Assembly (NCBI GenBank): GCA_029834535.1
Contig: JAQMWT010000322.1
Coordinates: 186,001 to 250,000, forward strand
Source of the DNA: Chrysophaeum taylorii
Taxonomy: Eukaryota; Sar; Pelagophyceae; Pelagomonadales; Pelagomonadaceae
Reading direction: 5' to 3'
Length of the DNA: 64,000 bases
This document shows, piece after piece, positions 1-9,155 of this stretch. Position numbers and translations under genes: made by a program. The notes beneath the pieces are model-generated. The model worked only from the letters and a program-made list of their open reading frames with translations, was not told the DNA's origin and did not search any database. Within the stretch, counting starts at the first letter, position 1. The number at the start of each line of letters is the position of its first letter.

Positions 1-1
1 A

Positions 2-2080
2 GCCACCAAAGAGCCCCGTCGCGTCGGGGGCCTCCCGCTGCTCGCGCTGCTGCATCTTCGCGCGCTGCCGCCGGCGGCGCCGCTTGGCCGTGTTGGTGTT
101 GCTGTTGTTGGGCGGCGGCACCGCGGCCACGGCGCCGTTGTTGGCGTTGTTGTTCTTGAGGGCGCGCTTGTGCGATACCACGTCGTCCGAAGCACCACCG
201 TGCTTCTTGGGCTCAGGGGCGGGCGAGACGAGGGCGAGCCTCGCGGCAAAGTCGGCGAGGTCGTGCGCGCCGGGAACTTTGTTGGCCCAGGCGCGGGACC
301 TCGCGTAGTCGACGGGGAGGCCCGGGATGGGCTCGGCGCCGTCGGCGCCGCCGAGGTAGGCGCGGGCGAGGGCGACCGCGGCCGAGGCGACGCCCTGCTT
401 TGCCGCGCGCTCGGCCCAGTGAGCGCCGCGGCGGCCCGCGTCCGGGTCGTGCTTGGCGACCGCCTTGGCAAGCAGGAGCTGGGCGAGGCGCCACGAGGCC
501 GCGGGCGAGTCGGTCGAGCGCGCGCCCATCTCGAGCCACTTGGCCGCCTGGTCGAGGTCCTTGGTGCCTATGGCGCCGCGCGACCAGGCGGCGGTGGTCC
601 CCTTGGCGACCTGCTGGGTCGGGAAGGGGGGCGCGCCCACGAGCGCGCGGCCGTCCTGGTAGAAGGCCCCGAGCTGGCACGCGGCGAGGCCGTGGCCGCG
701 CTCCGCCGCCGTCTGGAGCCAGTGGATCGCGTCGGCCGCGTCGGCTTCCATCGCCTTGGGGTCCGAGCCTGCCGAGTTTCGGGATAGGAGGCACTGTGCT
801 AGCCAGTACTGCGCGCGCGCGTGGCCGCGGCGCGCGGCTTCGGCGAGGGCCTCGGCGTCGAACGCGACCGCTCTCGAGTCCTCGTCGCGCCCCGGCAGCT
901 CGCGGGCGCCCTGCTGCTCGGCGGGGTCGTCCGCGTCGAGCTGGGTCACGAGCTTCCTGACCGCCTCGTCCAGCGCCGTCTCGCTCCGGGGCGACGACGA
1001 CAGCTTCCCGGAAACCACCTGCTGCCGCCGCACCTCGGGCTCGAGAATACCTTTCGCGCCCGCGCGGCTCGACGTGTTGAACAGCACCTCGTCGATCAAC
1101 GAGAACTGTCGACTCAGGACGGCCGCCGCGGCCGCCTCGTCCTTCCCCGGAAACTCCTGGACCACCGGGGGCGGCGGGGGCTCCTCCTCGGTCGTCGTCG
1201 TCGTTTTCGTCTTCCGGACCCGCGCCTCGTCGGAGGGAGATTTGCGTCCCGGCGACGACGACGACGGCGACGACGAGTCCTTCTTAGCGGCGGCGGCGTC
1301 GTCTGAGGGATCGGTCGTCGTGTCGGGGACGTCGTCGAGCTCGTCGAGGTCGTCCACCGAGGGCAGCGGCGGGTCCTGCTTCTCGTCGGCGCGCGGGGAC
1401 CCGAGCACCGGGAGCGTCGAGCTCCGCACCGGCCGCCACGGCAGCGCCGACCGCGTCGGGGACAGCGCCGGCGGCGTTCCGCCCTTGGTCGAAGTGCCGA
1501 CCTCCAAGGCGGCGCCTCGAACGTCGCCGGCGAGCTCCTCGATGCCGCCCTCGCGCTCGATGACCTCGAGGATCTGGACCGCATCGGGATCGCCGGCCTT
1601 GGCGGCGCGCGCGACGAGGCGCCGCCCCCTCGTAGAATCGCGCGGCACGCCCTGCCCGACGAGGCACGCAGAGCCCAGGTTGACCATGCTCTGGACGTGG
1701 CCCTGGCCGGCCGCCGCCTGGAAGAGGGCCGCCGCGCGCGTCGGATCGGCGGGAACGCCCTCGGCGCCCGCGTGCAAGACTCTTCCGAGCTCGTTCTGCG
1801 CGTCGGCTAAACCCGCCTCGGCCGCCTTGCTCAACCATTCTACGCCCGTCGTCGCGCTTCGATCGACGCCTCGACCCCCCAGATACATAAGCCCCAGCGA
1901 GTACATCGCCGTCGGTCGACCGGCATCGGCCGCCTTGGTCATCCACTCCGCCGCGCGCTGCGGCTCGCTCCCGTTCTGGTAAAACCCCGCCAGCTCCTCC
2001 TGCGCGCGATCGTCGCCAAGCTCCGCCGCCGCCACCATCTGCGCCAGCACCTCCTGCGGCTCCGTCAGTGGCTCCGCCAT
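2..2080 (-). CDS. Sel1-repeat (SEL1/TPR-like) protein, C-terminus beyond left edge
   Basis: The frame starts at an ATG (2080) and stays open for 693 codons to the left edge, so the protein is partial at its C-terminus. Residues about 15-180 and 395-600 hold Sel1-type repeats, with patterns such as AMYSLGLMYLGGRGV, AAEAGLADAQNELG and AAERGHGLAACQLG, the A-x-A-G...A-x-x-x-L-G spacing of SEL1/TPR-like helical hairpins. The blocks are separated by an acidic, Ser/Thr/Pro-rich linker (about 190-385). The visible C-terminal part is Asn-rich and then basic (KRRRRRQRAK), possibly a nuclear localisation signal. Sel1 repeats act as scaffolds in signalling and in ER-associated degradation (SEL1L/Hrd3). 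No signal peptide or membrane segment is visible, so a soluble scaffold is more likely than an ERAD component. The partner is unknown. Confidence 0.85.
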   Translation of the reverse strand, partial: MAEPLTEPQEVLAQMVAAAELGDDRAQEELAGFYQNGSEPQRAAEWMTKAADAGRPTAMYSLGLMYLGGRGVDRSATTGVEWLSKAAEAGLADAQNELGRVLHAGAEGVPADPTRAAALFQAAAGQGHVQSMVNLGSACLVGQGVPRDSTRGRRLVARAAKAGDPDAVQILEVIEREGGIEELAGDVRGAALEVGTSTKGGTPPALSPTRSALPWRPVRSSTLPVLGSPRADEKQDPPLPSVDDLDELDDVPDTTTDPSDDAAAAKKDSSSPSSSSPGRKSPSDEARVRKTKTTTTTEEEPPPPPVVQEFPGKDEAAAAAVLSRQFSLIDEVLFNTSSRAGAKGILEPEVRRQQVVSGKLSSSPRSETALDEAVRKLVTQLDADDPAEQQGARELPGRDEDSRAVAFDAEALAEAARRGHARAQYWLAQCLLSRNSAGSDPKAMEADAADAIHWLQTAAERGHGLAACQLGAFYQDGRALVGAPPFPTQQVAKGTTAAWSRGAIGTKDLDQAAKWLEMGARSTDSPAASWRLAQLLLAKAVAKHDPDAGRRGAHWAERAAKQGVASAAVALARAYLGGADGAEPIPGLPVDYARSRAWANKVPGAHDLADFAARLALVSPAPEPKKHGGASDDVVSHKRALKNNNANNGAVAAVPPPNNSNTNTAKRRRRRQRAKMQQREQREAPDATGLFGG

Positions 2081-2552
2081 AATTTACTTATCCTCCACCA
2101 GCAACGCGTCGCCGCCGCAAACAAAGCTATTTCCTCAATACTCAATCCCTCGAGCGACTCAACTGGAGATCAAGGCCTCACGGCCCGTCATCGTCATTCC
2201 TCGCTCATCTCTGTGCCAGCGACATGTGCGCCGCCCTCTCTGCGGGAAGGGGCGGGAATCTGCCGATACGTCCTGCGAACGCTATAGATCCATGCTGGGA
2301 CACCCCAATTTCTGTTTCATCCCAAAACCTTACCCTAATCCGAGGAAGAAGCACGAGAACACGCCGCCCCGGCTTCTGCCGGAACTCCAACGAATAATAA
2401 TAATTAAAGGATATCCCATGCGAACGGAATAAATATTCATAAAGCGGCGGCGAGGGGAGCACGACAACGAACAACAACCGCCTGTTGGTGGTCTTGGTGT
2501 TGTTGTCGCTCAATAATGCGACGAAGTAGCGCGTTCCTTCATAAAAAGGGAG
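2081..2552. other. intergenic spacer
   Basis: Spacer of about 470 bp between the start of the Sel1 gene and the 3' end of the antiporter gene, both on the minus strand. It is more AT-rich than the flanking genes, with an AT-rich stretch near 2390-2440. It should hold the promoter of the Sel1 gene and the 3' UTR sequences of neither in any recognisable form; no convincing ORF or RNA was seen. Confidence 0.5.
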
Positions 2553-4829
2553 CTAGCGCTGCTGGGGCTTGAGGAAGGCGCGGCGCTTGGCGAGGAAGAA
2601 GAGGTTCGTCGCGCAGCTGAAGGGCATCTTGACGAGGAGCTTGACGAGGCTGGGGAAGGTGTGACGCTTGGTGGGTCTGTCCGAATCGTCTCTGTTTTCG
2701 AGAGAAAAGAAGTGTTTTCGATCGAGGCGGCGAACGACGTGGACGGCGAGGGGCGCGAGGGCGAGGAGGATGACTGTCGAGGAGAGGACGTCGAGGTAGG
2801 TGGAGCGCTCGACGAGGTGGAGGCGGTGGGCCCTCGCAGCGACGAAGAGCGCGAGCTCCGAGACCTGTCCGAAGACGACGCCGGCGGCGAGCGCCGAGAC
2901 GCGGGAGAAGCCGAGGGCGTAGAGGAGGGGGGCGACGACGGCGAGTTTGACCAGGAGGACGCCCAAGACGCGGGCGAGCAGGGGGAGGGCGTGGGCGCGG
3001 AGGTATTTGGGGGATGCGACGAGGCCGAGCGAGGCGATGTACATGCCGCCAAAGAGGGAAGTGAGGGGCTCGACGGCCCGCCTCGCCTCGTCGACGCGAG
3101 GCGTACCGACGAGGACGAGGCCGGCGAAAAGAGCCCCGGCTTCGTGCGAGAGCTTGAGCCTGTCGGCGAGAAGAGCCATCGCCAGGGCGTAGCCGACCAC
3201 GCAGAGGCCGAGGGACGCGTGCGTGACCTGCCGCGACGGCGGCATCGCCGGTCGCTGGCGGCGGCGAGCGAAGAGGCCGCGGTCCGAGTCGTCCGAAACC
3301 TTGGCGTCGCTCCCGACGGGACTCGACTTGGAGGTCGCGGCGTCGGCGAGCGCGCCGAGGGCCCGCGGGAGGACGCGTCGCGCGGCGAAGACGACCACCA
3401 GCAACAACACGCCGTAGGAGGCGAGGACGCGCGCGAGGTCAACCGGGAGACGCGCGGCGTACGCGAGCTCCGAGACGGCCGTCGGGAGCGCGAGGAGCGG
3501 CGCGAGAACGAGGTCCTGGACGCCGAGGAGCTCGATGAGCGTGCGTCCGAATATCGAGTCGTCGAGCCGCGACTCCCGGAGCGTCGCGAGGACCGTGCTC
3601 GAGCTGCTGAGGGAATAGGCGGCCGCGTATAGAGCGGCTTCGGCCGGTCGGGTCGCGACGCCGACGAGGCGCGCGGCGAAAGCGAAAGCGATGCCCAGCC
3701 CCAGCACCAGGACGACGCCCGACGCCAGAGCGCGCCGGAGGTGAGGCCGCGGCGTCTCGGCGTCGTCTGAAACGGGGGCTGCTGCTTCGTCGGGGGCGGG
3801 CCCCGCCTCGTCGACCCCGCCTCCCGGCTCGGCGGGCGCCGAGTCTGCCGACTCGGGCTCGTCGGGCTCGCGCTTGCCGTAGTACCGCGAGTACATCAGG
3901 CCGTGCGCGAACAGGAGAAAGATCGAGCCGAATTGCGCGAGGGTCTCGGCCTGCTCGAGGTTGCGCACCAGATCGAGGCAGCTCGGCCCGACGACCACGC
4001 CCCCGACGATCGTGCCGAGCGTGTGCGGCGCCTCGAGCGCGGCCGCCGCGAGGCCGCCGATCGCAGTCGAGAGCGACAGGACCACCATGTCCTGCAGAAA
4101 CCGAGTGTCGAGGTGAAGGAGCGCGGGGTCGGCGCGCTGGCGCTCGCGATCGAACCGGCGCGCGTCGTGCCGCCGAGGACCGTCCCGACGAATGCCCATG
4201 CTCTCCTCGAGCAAATGGGCCTCGAGCCGCGACAAGTTTGCCGCCCCCAGCAACGTCCCGATGCGCCGCCGTTCCGAGGGCGACAGCAACGTGCTCACCT
4301 CGCCCGTCTCGTAGTCGACCGTCGCCTTGCCGTCCCGCAGCCGCTCGGCGACCCTCGCCCGTCGCTCCGCGTACCTCGCTTCTTCCAACGCTCGCTCCGT
4401 GCTCCCGACGGCATCCCGCGCCTCGGCCAGCTCCTGCCGCGTCGCGTTGATCGTCCGGACCAGGCTCGCGAGGTCCCGTCGCATGTCCGACAGGTGTTCT
4501 CCCAGCGCGAACGCCAGGCTCGCCTCGTCCCCCGTCCCTAGACCCAACAAATTCGCCACGTGCGTCTTCGTCGGCCCACTCGTCGTCGCGTTTGTGCTCG
4601 AAAACGCGCTCACCAACGACCGCAAATCCCGCTCCACCCGCGACTCCACTTGCTCCACTCGCTCCAGAGACTCGTGCACGTCACCTATCTCCAACGCGGC
4701 CCCGCGCAGCTTCTTGCTGTTCTCGCTCACCATCTGGCTCCATGCGCTCGTCCCGGGGGACCCCGCCGCCGGACGGGATCCGCCGGCGCCGCCGGCCAAC
4801 CCCACGACACCCAACACCACTCCTCTCAT
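2553..4829 (-). CDS. CPA2-family monovalent cation/H+ antiporter, TMCO3/KEA-like
   Basis: A 758-residue protein. I chose the ATG at 4829, not the longer upstream frame, because it gives a signal-peptide-like start (MRGVVLGVVGLAGGAGG). Residues about 35-170 are charged and heptad-like (coiled coil). From about residue 245 there are repeated hydrophobic segments with the fold of Na+/H+ or K+/H+ exchangers of the CPA2 (Kef/KEA) group: GGVVVGPSCL, then an acidic Pro-rich loop, SLSSSSTVLATL, LLGVQDLVLAPLLALP, and HEAGALFAGLVL. Signal peptide plus coiled coil plus exchanger is the architecture of TMCO3 (677 aa in human); chloroplast and Golgi KEA proteins are the alternative. It probably exchanges K+ or Na+ for H+ across an endomembrane or plastid membrane. 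No TrkA-N (KTN) regulatory domain was seen at the C-terminus. Confidence 0.85.
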   Translation of the reverse strand: MRGVVLGVVGLAGGAGGSRPAAGSPGTSAWSQMVSENSKKLRGAALEIGDVHESLERVEQVESRVERDLRSLVSAFSSTNATTSGPTKTHVANLLGLGTGDEASLAFALGEHLSDMRRDLASLVRTINATRQELAEARDAVGSTERALEEARYAERRARVAERLRDGKATVDYETGEVSTLLSPSERRRIGTLLGAANLSRLEAHLLEESMGIRRDGPRRHDARRFDRERQRADPALLHLDTRFLQDMVVLSLSTAIGGLAAAALEAPHTLGTIVGGVVVGPSCLDLVRNLEQAETLAQFGSIFLLFAHGLMYSRYYGKREPDEPESADSAPAEPGGGVDEAGPAPDEAAAPVSDDAETPRPHLRRALASGVVLVLGLGIAFAFAARLVGVATRPAEAALYAAAYSLSSSSTVLATLRESRLDDSIFGRTLIELLGVQDLVLAPLLALPTAVSELAYAARLPVDLARVLASYGVLLLVVVFAARRVLPRALGALADAATSKSSPVGSDAKVSDDSDRGLFARRRQRPAMPPSRQVTHASLGLCVVGYALAMALLADRLKLSHEAGALFAGLVLVGTPRVDEARRAVEPLTSLFGGMYIASLGLVASPKYLRAHALPLLARVLGVLLVKLAVVAPLLYALGFSRVSALAAGVVFGQVSELALFVAARAHRLHLVERSTYLDVLSSTVILLALAPLAVHVVRRLDRKHFFSLENRDDSDRPTKRHTFPSLVKLLVKMPFSCATNLFFLAKRRAFLKPQQR

Positions 4830-6329
4830 CTCCTCGCCCTCATCGGATCGGTGTCGTCTCCAACGAGCCTTTTCGTGTCGACACAACGAGGGTAACGAAC
4901 GGAACGTCGTCGCGCCACTGCGTCGTCGTCGGAGAATTTTTCCTTCCTTAACCGCGTCGACTCGACGACACAACAAGCTCTCTCGTCGGTGGCGTACTCT
5001 GATGAGTGCCGGAGCCGCGTGACTCTGTGCATCCAATCCAATCCACAATCCATCCATCGTGTGGCTCGATATGCAGCAATACGACGTGCCGTCTATTCTC
5101 ACACACCGTCAACGTGTTGCTTAATGCTGCTGCCGCGGCTAAAGCACGTCGTCCATGGTTGGGGATCGGCACGACGTACACCGATGGTGTCGCGCTTCAT
5201 GATAGCCTTAACCTCCCCCTTTGGCCGTGCCGGGATTGCACGGGCAGCTGAAGCTGCTGAGGTCCCTGCGTCGTGGACCGCGCGGCTCGAGACCCGGATG
5301 GTTTCGCTTGAGGAATTTTTGACGTCGCAGGCTTGTCAGCGACAGTCGTCGGCTAACCCTCGGCTTGTCGTCTTCCTAAGTCGCCGCGCTCTCGGGCTCG
5401 TTGGCGACCCCGTTGTCGTCACCTCGCGATTGATTTCGAGCAGCGACACCACCGAGCTCCTAAATTGATTCGAGCGTCGCCCTTAATATTACTTTGGCAG
5501 GAGGTGTTTAGCATACGCTCGAGGTCTGCATTTCGAACCTTACCCAGCGCCATTTTCTCGGCCCTGCTCACGAACGTACGAACGAACGAACGAACAAACC
5601 TGGTGGTGTGTTCGATCGCGTGCAGCTTGACGACAACTCGGTCGCAGAGCCCCGTAGACGCGCGTGTCCGGGTTTCGCAACTAATGCCCGCCCGTTGGGC
5701 TTGGCCGACATGCTGCCTCTGAGTTTCATCGGCACGTCGTAGGAGACCAGCGGGCCTTCAACCCGCGCCTCTCGTATCGGATCATGCTTGCGTGCCTGCC
5801 ACACGTACCCGACGCTTGCGACGCGCGCGAAATAGTCGTTCTGGACGATAGCGAGCTTCGGAAGGCTGTGTCTGCGCCACGGAGACTGCGACTCGGCGTC
5901 GATGATGGACGCAGGGTCCACGCCTGACTGCGCGGCGCACTCCGTGAGCTCGTCGACATTCACCTGGTTCCCGCCATATCCGAGATCGTTAATAGTTTCC
6001 TCCTGCGCGTCATTAGCGCTGGCCAGCCAGCCCTATTAAAATTGCAGGTGTCGTGGGGGCCGTCAATGCAGTGCAATGCCGTGCTATGCTATGTGCAGAA
6101 CGCGACGTAATAACGCCGCTCTGTTGAGGAGGAGATTAAAGCCGGAAAGACGATATGATCATCATCGTGCCGAGCGAGTTCACACTTCTCAGGCTTCTGT
6201 GCGCGCGCGGGCTTTTCAAAGGAGAAATTCCTCCGCGCGTGCGAGATGCACGAGATCTGCCAATCACATCGACGGCCGAGTTAAAAGGGACATGCGCAAC
6301 CCTCCCTTGGAGGGAGTAGGCAGCCGTTA
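4830..6329. other. 1.5-kb intergenic region without a supported gene
   Basis: A short CGAA tandem repeat lies near 5573-5597. A minus-strand open frame at about 5570-5963 has no ATG at its start; its middle (around 5740-5900) reads like ordinary protein (PKLAIVQNDYFARVASVGY) but is short and matches nothing I recognise, so it may be a fragment of a decayed element. The rest shows no coding pattern. Confidence 0.5.
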
Positions 6330-6977
6330 TTAAAGTGTAGTCACGTCGAGCGGGGGAGGCGAAGTGTCGGAAGGGGCGTCGGAGTCGACGAGAGCGTCGC
6401 GCCAGGCTCGCCGCAGCAGCGCGGCGGCAGTCGCCTCGTCGAGCGGTCCCGCCGCTTCGAGGTGCTTGGCGAGGTCGCGGACGAGGGCGTCGGCCTGGTT
6501 CCCAACGGCGAGGGCCTGGAATTGGCGGAGTCTCCCGCCGGGATCGACGTGCCAGAGACCCCCCCGGCCGGCGACGACGACGTGGACCCCGAGCGGCCTT
6601 GACTGTCGCGCGGCGGCGGTCATCGCGTCGGCGATCGCGTCGGCGAGGCGGCGAGGCGGCGGCGAAGTGCCAAAGGCGAGCCTGTGGTCGTCGAGGCGAT
6701 CGTAGGCATAGTCGGCTACGATGTGGGCGTCGGCCATGAGGCCGACCACCGAGACCGAGAGATCGTCGTCGAAACGCCACGTGCGCTCGACGGGGTAGGC
6801 GCGGAGCGAGGGTGAGGATTCCGCGGGGTGCCCCGTCGCGATGATTACCTTGTCTTCCGCGCAGACCCCGAGGATCGACCCCCCGAGGGATGCCGCGCGC
6901 ATCGCCCCGTCGACCGCCGGCAGCCGACCGTTCTGGCCGAGGTCCGCCAAGGCGACCGGGAGGAGCCAAATAAGCAT
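6330..6977 (-). CDS. Proteasome alpha-subunit-like (Ntn-hydrolase fold) protein with signal-peptide-like N-terminus
   Basis: A 215-residue protein from the ATG at 6977; the longer frame to 7010 begins at a TTG. Residues about 13-45 align with the N-terminal helix and first strands of 20S alpha subunits (LGQNGRLPAVDGAMRAA, then GGSILGVCAEDKVIIAT; compare the family pattern SPDGRLFQVEYAMEAV...GVALGI). Later parts also fit: DDLSVSVVGLMADAHIVADYA, SRPLGVHVVVAGRG, LWHVDPGGRLRQFQALAVG. What is odd is the start: the usual YDR-x-x-x-FSP motif is replaced by a hydrophobic stretch MLIWLLPVALAD, which looks like a cleavable signal peptide. It could be a secretory-pathway or plastid-directed paralogue, or a standard alpha subunit whose first exon is not annotated. 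The gene is head to head with the dehydratase, with only 11 bp between the two ATGs. Confidence 0.7.
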   Translation of the reverse strand: MLIWLLPVALADLGQNGRLPAVDGAMRAASLGGSILGVCAEDKVIIATGHPAESSPSLRAYPVERTWRFDDDLSVSVVGLMADAHIVADYAYDRLDDHRLAFGTSPPPRRLADAIADAMTAAARQSRPLGVHVVVAGRGGLWHVDPGGRLRQFQALAVGNQADALVRDLAKHLEAAGPLDEATAAALLRRAWRDALVDSDAPSDTSPPPLDVTTL

Positions 6978-6988
6978 ACCCCTCTTGT

Positions 6989-7999
6989 ATGACGTATCTG
7001 GGGTATGCAACGATCGTCGCCGGCGCCGCGGCGGTGACGCGGCCGCTCCACGCCGCGACCCCGTTGGTGCGGTCGGCGGGGCTCTCGCGTTCGCTCGGCC
7101 GCGAGATCTACTTCAAGCTCGACTGCCTTCAGGAACCTGGGTCCTTCAAGCTTCGTGGAATCGGACGCGTGGTCCAGGCGGCGAAGGAAAAGGGGGCCAA
7201 GGGCGTCGTCTCGAGCTCGGGGGGCAACGCCGGGATCGCGACAGCCTTCGCGGCCCAGCGCCTCGGCCTCGACTGCACGGTGGTGCTGCCGTCGTCGACG
7301 CCTTCTAGCGTTCGCGCGACGTTAGAAGAAATATACTGCGCGACGGTGGTCGTGCGCGGCGCCGTCTGGGACGAGGCCAACGTCGAGGCCGAGCGAATTT
7401 CGCGCGACTCCCAGTCCCCCCTCGTCCACCCCTTCGACGACCCCATCGCCTGGGACGGCCACGCGTCGATGGTCGAGGAGATCGTCGCCGACCTCGGCCG
7501 ACATCCAGACTGCATCGTCGTCAGCGTCGGCGGCGGCGGCCTCCTCATGGGGACGCTCCTCGGGGTCGAGCGCCACGCCCCCCAAACCCACCGCATCGTC
7601 GCCGTCGAGACCCAAGGCGCCGACAGCTTCGCTCGATCCTTCCAAGCGGGATGCCCCGTCGCCTTGCCCGGCGGAATCACCTCCATAGCCAAGTCCCTCG
7701 GCGCCACCACGCCCTCCCCCACCATCCTTCGGAAAGCCCTCGATTCGAAAAACATCGTCACAACCAAAGTCGTCTCCGACGCGGACGCCCTGCGGGCCTG
7801 CCTCGCGTTTGCCAACGAGCGACGTTTTCTCGTCGAGCCCGCCTGCGGCGCGAGCCTCGCCACCGTCTACGACCCCCGCCACGCCGACGACGTCTTCGAC
7901 GACCACTGCCGTACCGTCGTCATCCAAGTCTGCGGGGGCGCGGTCGTCGATTTTTCCATGCTCCGCGCATGGCTCGAGAACCACCATGTTGTTAATTAG
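6989..7999 (+). CDS. PLP-dependent L-serine/L-threonine dehydratase
   Basis: A 336-residue fold-type II PLP enzyme of the serine/threonine deaminase family (EC 4.3.1.17/4.3.1.19), which converts L-serine to pyruvate and ammonia (or threonine to 2-oxobutanoate). The Schiff-base lysine lies in GSFKLRG (K54), the substrate loop is SSSGGNAG (about 75-82), and the phosphate-binding glycine loop is VGGGGL near 184. The C-terminal VIQVCGG matches the cysteine-bearing segment of animal and fungal serine dehydratases. Length matches the catabolic enzyme (about 320-330 aa), and there is no regulatory ACT domain, so it is not a biosynthetic threonine deaminase. The first about 16 residues precede the conserved core and could be a short targeting peptide or non-coding if the start is further in. 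It starts 11 bp from the divergent proteasome-like gene. Confidence 0.92.
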   Translation: MTYLGYATIVAGAAAVTRPLHAATPLVRSAGLSRSLGREIYFKLDCLQEPGSFKLRGIGRVVQAAKEKGAKGVVSSSGGNAGIATAFAAQRLGLDCTVVLPSSTPSSVRATLEEIYCATVVVRGAVWDEANVEAERISRDSQSPLVHPFDDPIAWDGHASMVEEIVADLGRHPDCIVVSVGGGGLLMGTLLGVERHAPQTHRIVAVETQGADSFARSFQAGCPVALPGGITSIAKSLGATTPSPTILRKALDSKNIVTTKVVSDADALRACLAFANERRFLVEPACGASLATVYDPRHADDVFDDHCRTVVIQVCGGAVVDFSMLRAWLENHHVVN

Positions 8000-8049
8000 G
8001 GGGGCTAGCGAGCGACCTGGCCTCGTGATAAGATGGTGTATATCACCTC

Positions 8050-8775
8050 TCACGCGCCGCCGCCTTCTTCCTCCTCCTCTTCTTCTTCTTCTTGTTGTTG
8101 TTGTTGTTGTTGTTGTTTGAGGAGCTGCTGCTCTTTGATCTTTTCGAGTCTGTCGAGCTCTTTTTCGAGGCGAATCTCGAGATCATGCCAGGGGGGCGGG
8201 TTGGGTCTCTCGACATTGAGGCGCACGGCCTGCCAACGGCCCATTATCGAAGCAGGCTCCCACGGCTTCCAGCCCCGGATGATTCCCTCGAGGTAGTTGG
8301 GGTCCTCGCCAATTTGACCGGTGAAGAGCTTCTTGCCGTTCCATCCGAGAACATAGTCGCGGGTTATCGTGAAGAACTTGCCGTCGTCGACCATCCACCG
8401 CCCGACGTTGCCCCTCTCGAACCCCCACTCCGCCTTGCGGTCCGCCTTGCACCGGAACCACGATACCTCGATTTCCTTCTTCCCGCGCCACAGCACGCCC
8501 AACTTCCACTCGCTGTCGGAAAAATCCTCGGCCGTGTACAGCCGGGGCTCCTCCTTCTTCACCGGCTCCATCTCCGCCTGCGGGGCCACCTTCATGTCCG
8601 ATTCTGTAACTGGATCTCCCCAGATGTCAACGCCAATTGCCTTCTCATCCGTCTTCTCCGCCGAGGTGCTGCGCAAAGTCATCGCATCCTTCGACTGGTG
8701 GAACAACGGGACGACGAACCCCGTCGACACGCGGACGCCCGCGAAGACGAGGACGACGACGACCCTCCTCAACAT
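8050..8775 (-). CDS. Probable plastid-targeted protein of unknown function with Gln/Glu tail
   Basis: 241 residues from an ATG at 8775. The N-terminus is a signal peptide (MLRRVVVVLVFAGVRVSTG) followed directly by FVVPLF: a Phe at the predicted cleavage point, as in the 'ASAFAP' bipartite pre-sequences of stramenopile and cryptophyte plastid proteins. The core (about 65-200) has many Trp and Gly residues (SEWKLGVLWRGKKE, GRWMVDDGKFF, YVLGWNGKKLF, GIIRGWKPWEPA). It looks like a small beta-rich lumen or stroma protein, but I cannot name the family. The last about 22 residues are eight Gln, nine Glu and GGGA, encoded by pure CAA/CAG and GAA/GAG runs, so tail length is likely to vary between strains. 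The plastid assignment is inference from the pre-sequence. Confidence 0.75.
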   Translation of the reverse strand: MLRRVVVVLVFAGVRVSTGFVVPLFHQSKDAMTLRSTSAEKTDEKAIGVDIWGDPVTESDMKVAPQAEMEPVKKEEPRLYTAEDFSDSEWKLGVLWRGKKEIEVSWFRCKADRKAEWGFERGNVGRWMVDDGKFFTITRDYVLGWNGKKLFTGQIGEDPNYLEGIIRGWKPWEPASIMGRWQAVRLNVERPNPPPWHDLEIRLEKELDRLEKIKEQQLLKQQQQQQQQEEEEEEEEEGGGA

Positions 8776-9155
8776 AACACACCTCGCCGACCTCTTATGA
8801 TCTTCGATACACTTACCCTACATATTTCATCGCTAAAACACTTACCCTCAGTAATGGTGATCGCGGATCGCCCGCCGCCACGACGATCGATTATTACAAC
8901 GTCTCACTGCAGCCGAGTGTTGTACAAACGGCCTGCGACAACCGGCCTGCTGCGCCCCCACCTTCCTGTCTCCCCCCGCTCACCCCAGCTCTCCTTTCCA
9001 CTCGACGCTCTGATTGACCGCTCTGACCTACCCCCCTTCCTTGACCTTTGAGTTTACTCCTAAACCCTGGATATGATATTCGTTGCAGTGGACGTGTTGG
9101 GTAAAATTTTTGTCCAAGCGGGCGAGAGGTCGGCGGATTTGTTTATTTGAACTAC
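8776..9155. other. intergenic spacer
   Basis: About 380 bp between two minus-strand genes. It should hold the promoter of the plastid-type gene (8775) and the 3' end of the EMC8 transcript. It has a pyrimidine-rich part at about 8960-9050 and an AT-richer part near 9060-9160. No ORF, RNA gene or repeat was supported. Confidence 0.5.

Noticed and set aside
756-1982. 408-codon plus-strand frame over the Sel1 gene
   Set aside because: Ser/Ala/Arg-rich shadow of the minus-strand Sel1-repeat ORF, which is open for 693 codons and has family repeats.
6136-6969. 277-codon minus-strand frame overlapping the proteasome-like gene
   Set aside because: Arg/Pro-rich frame in a different phase from the recognisable proteasome-alpha pattern; a shadow.
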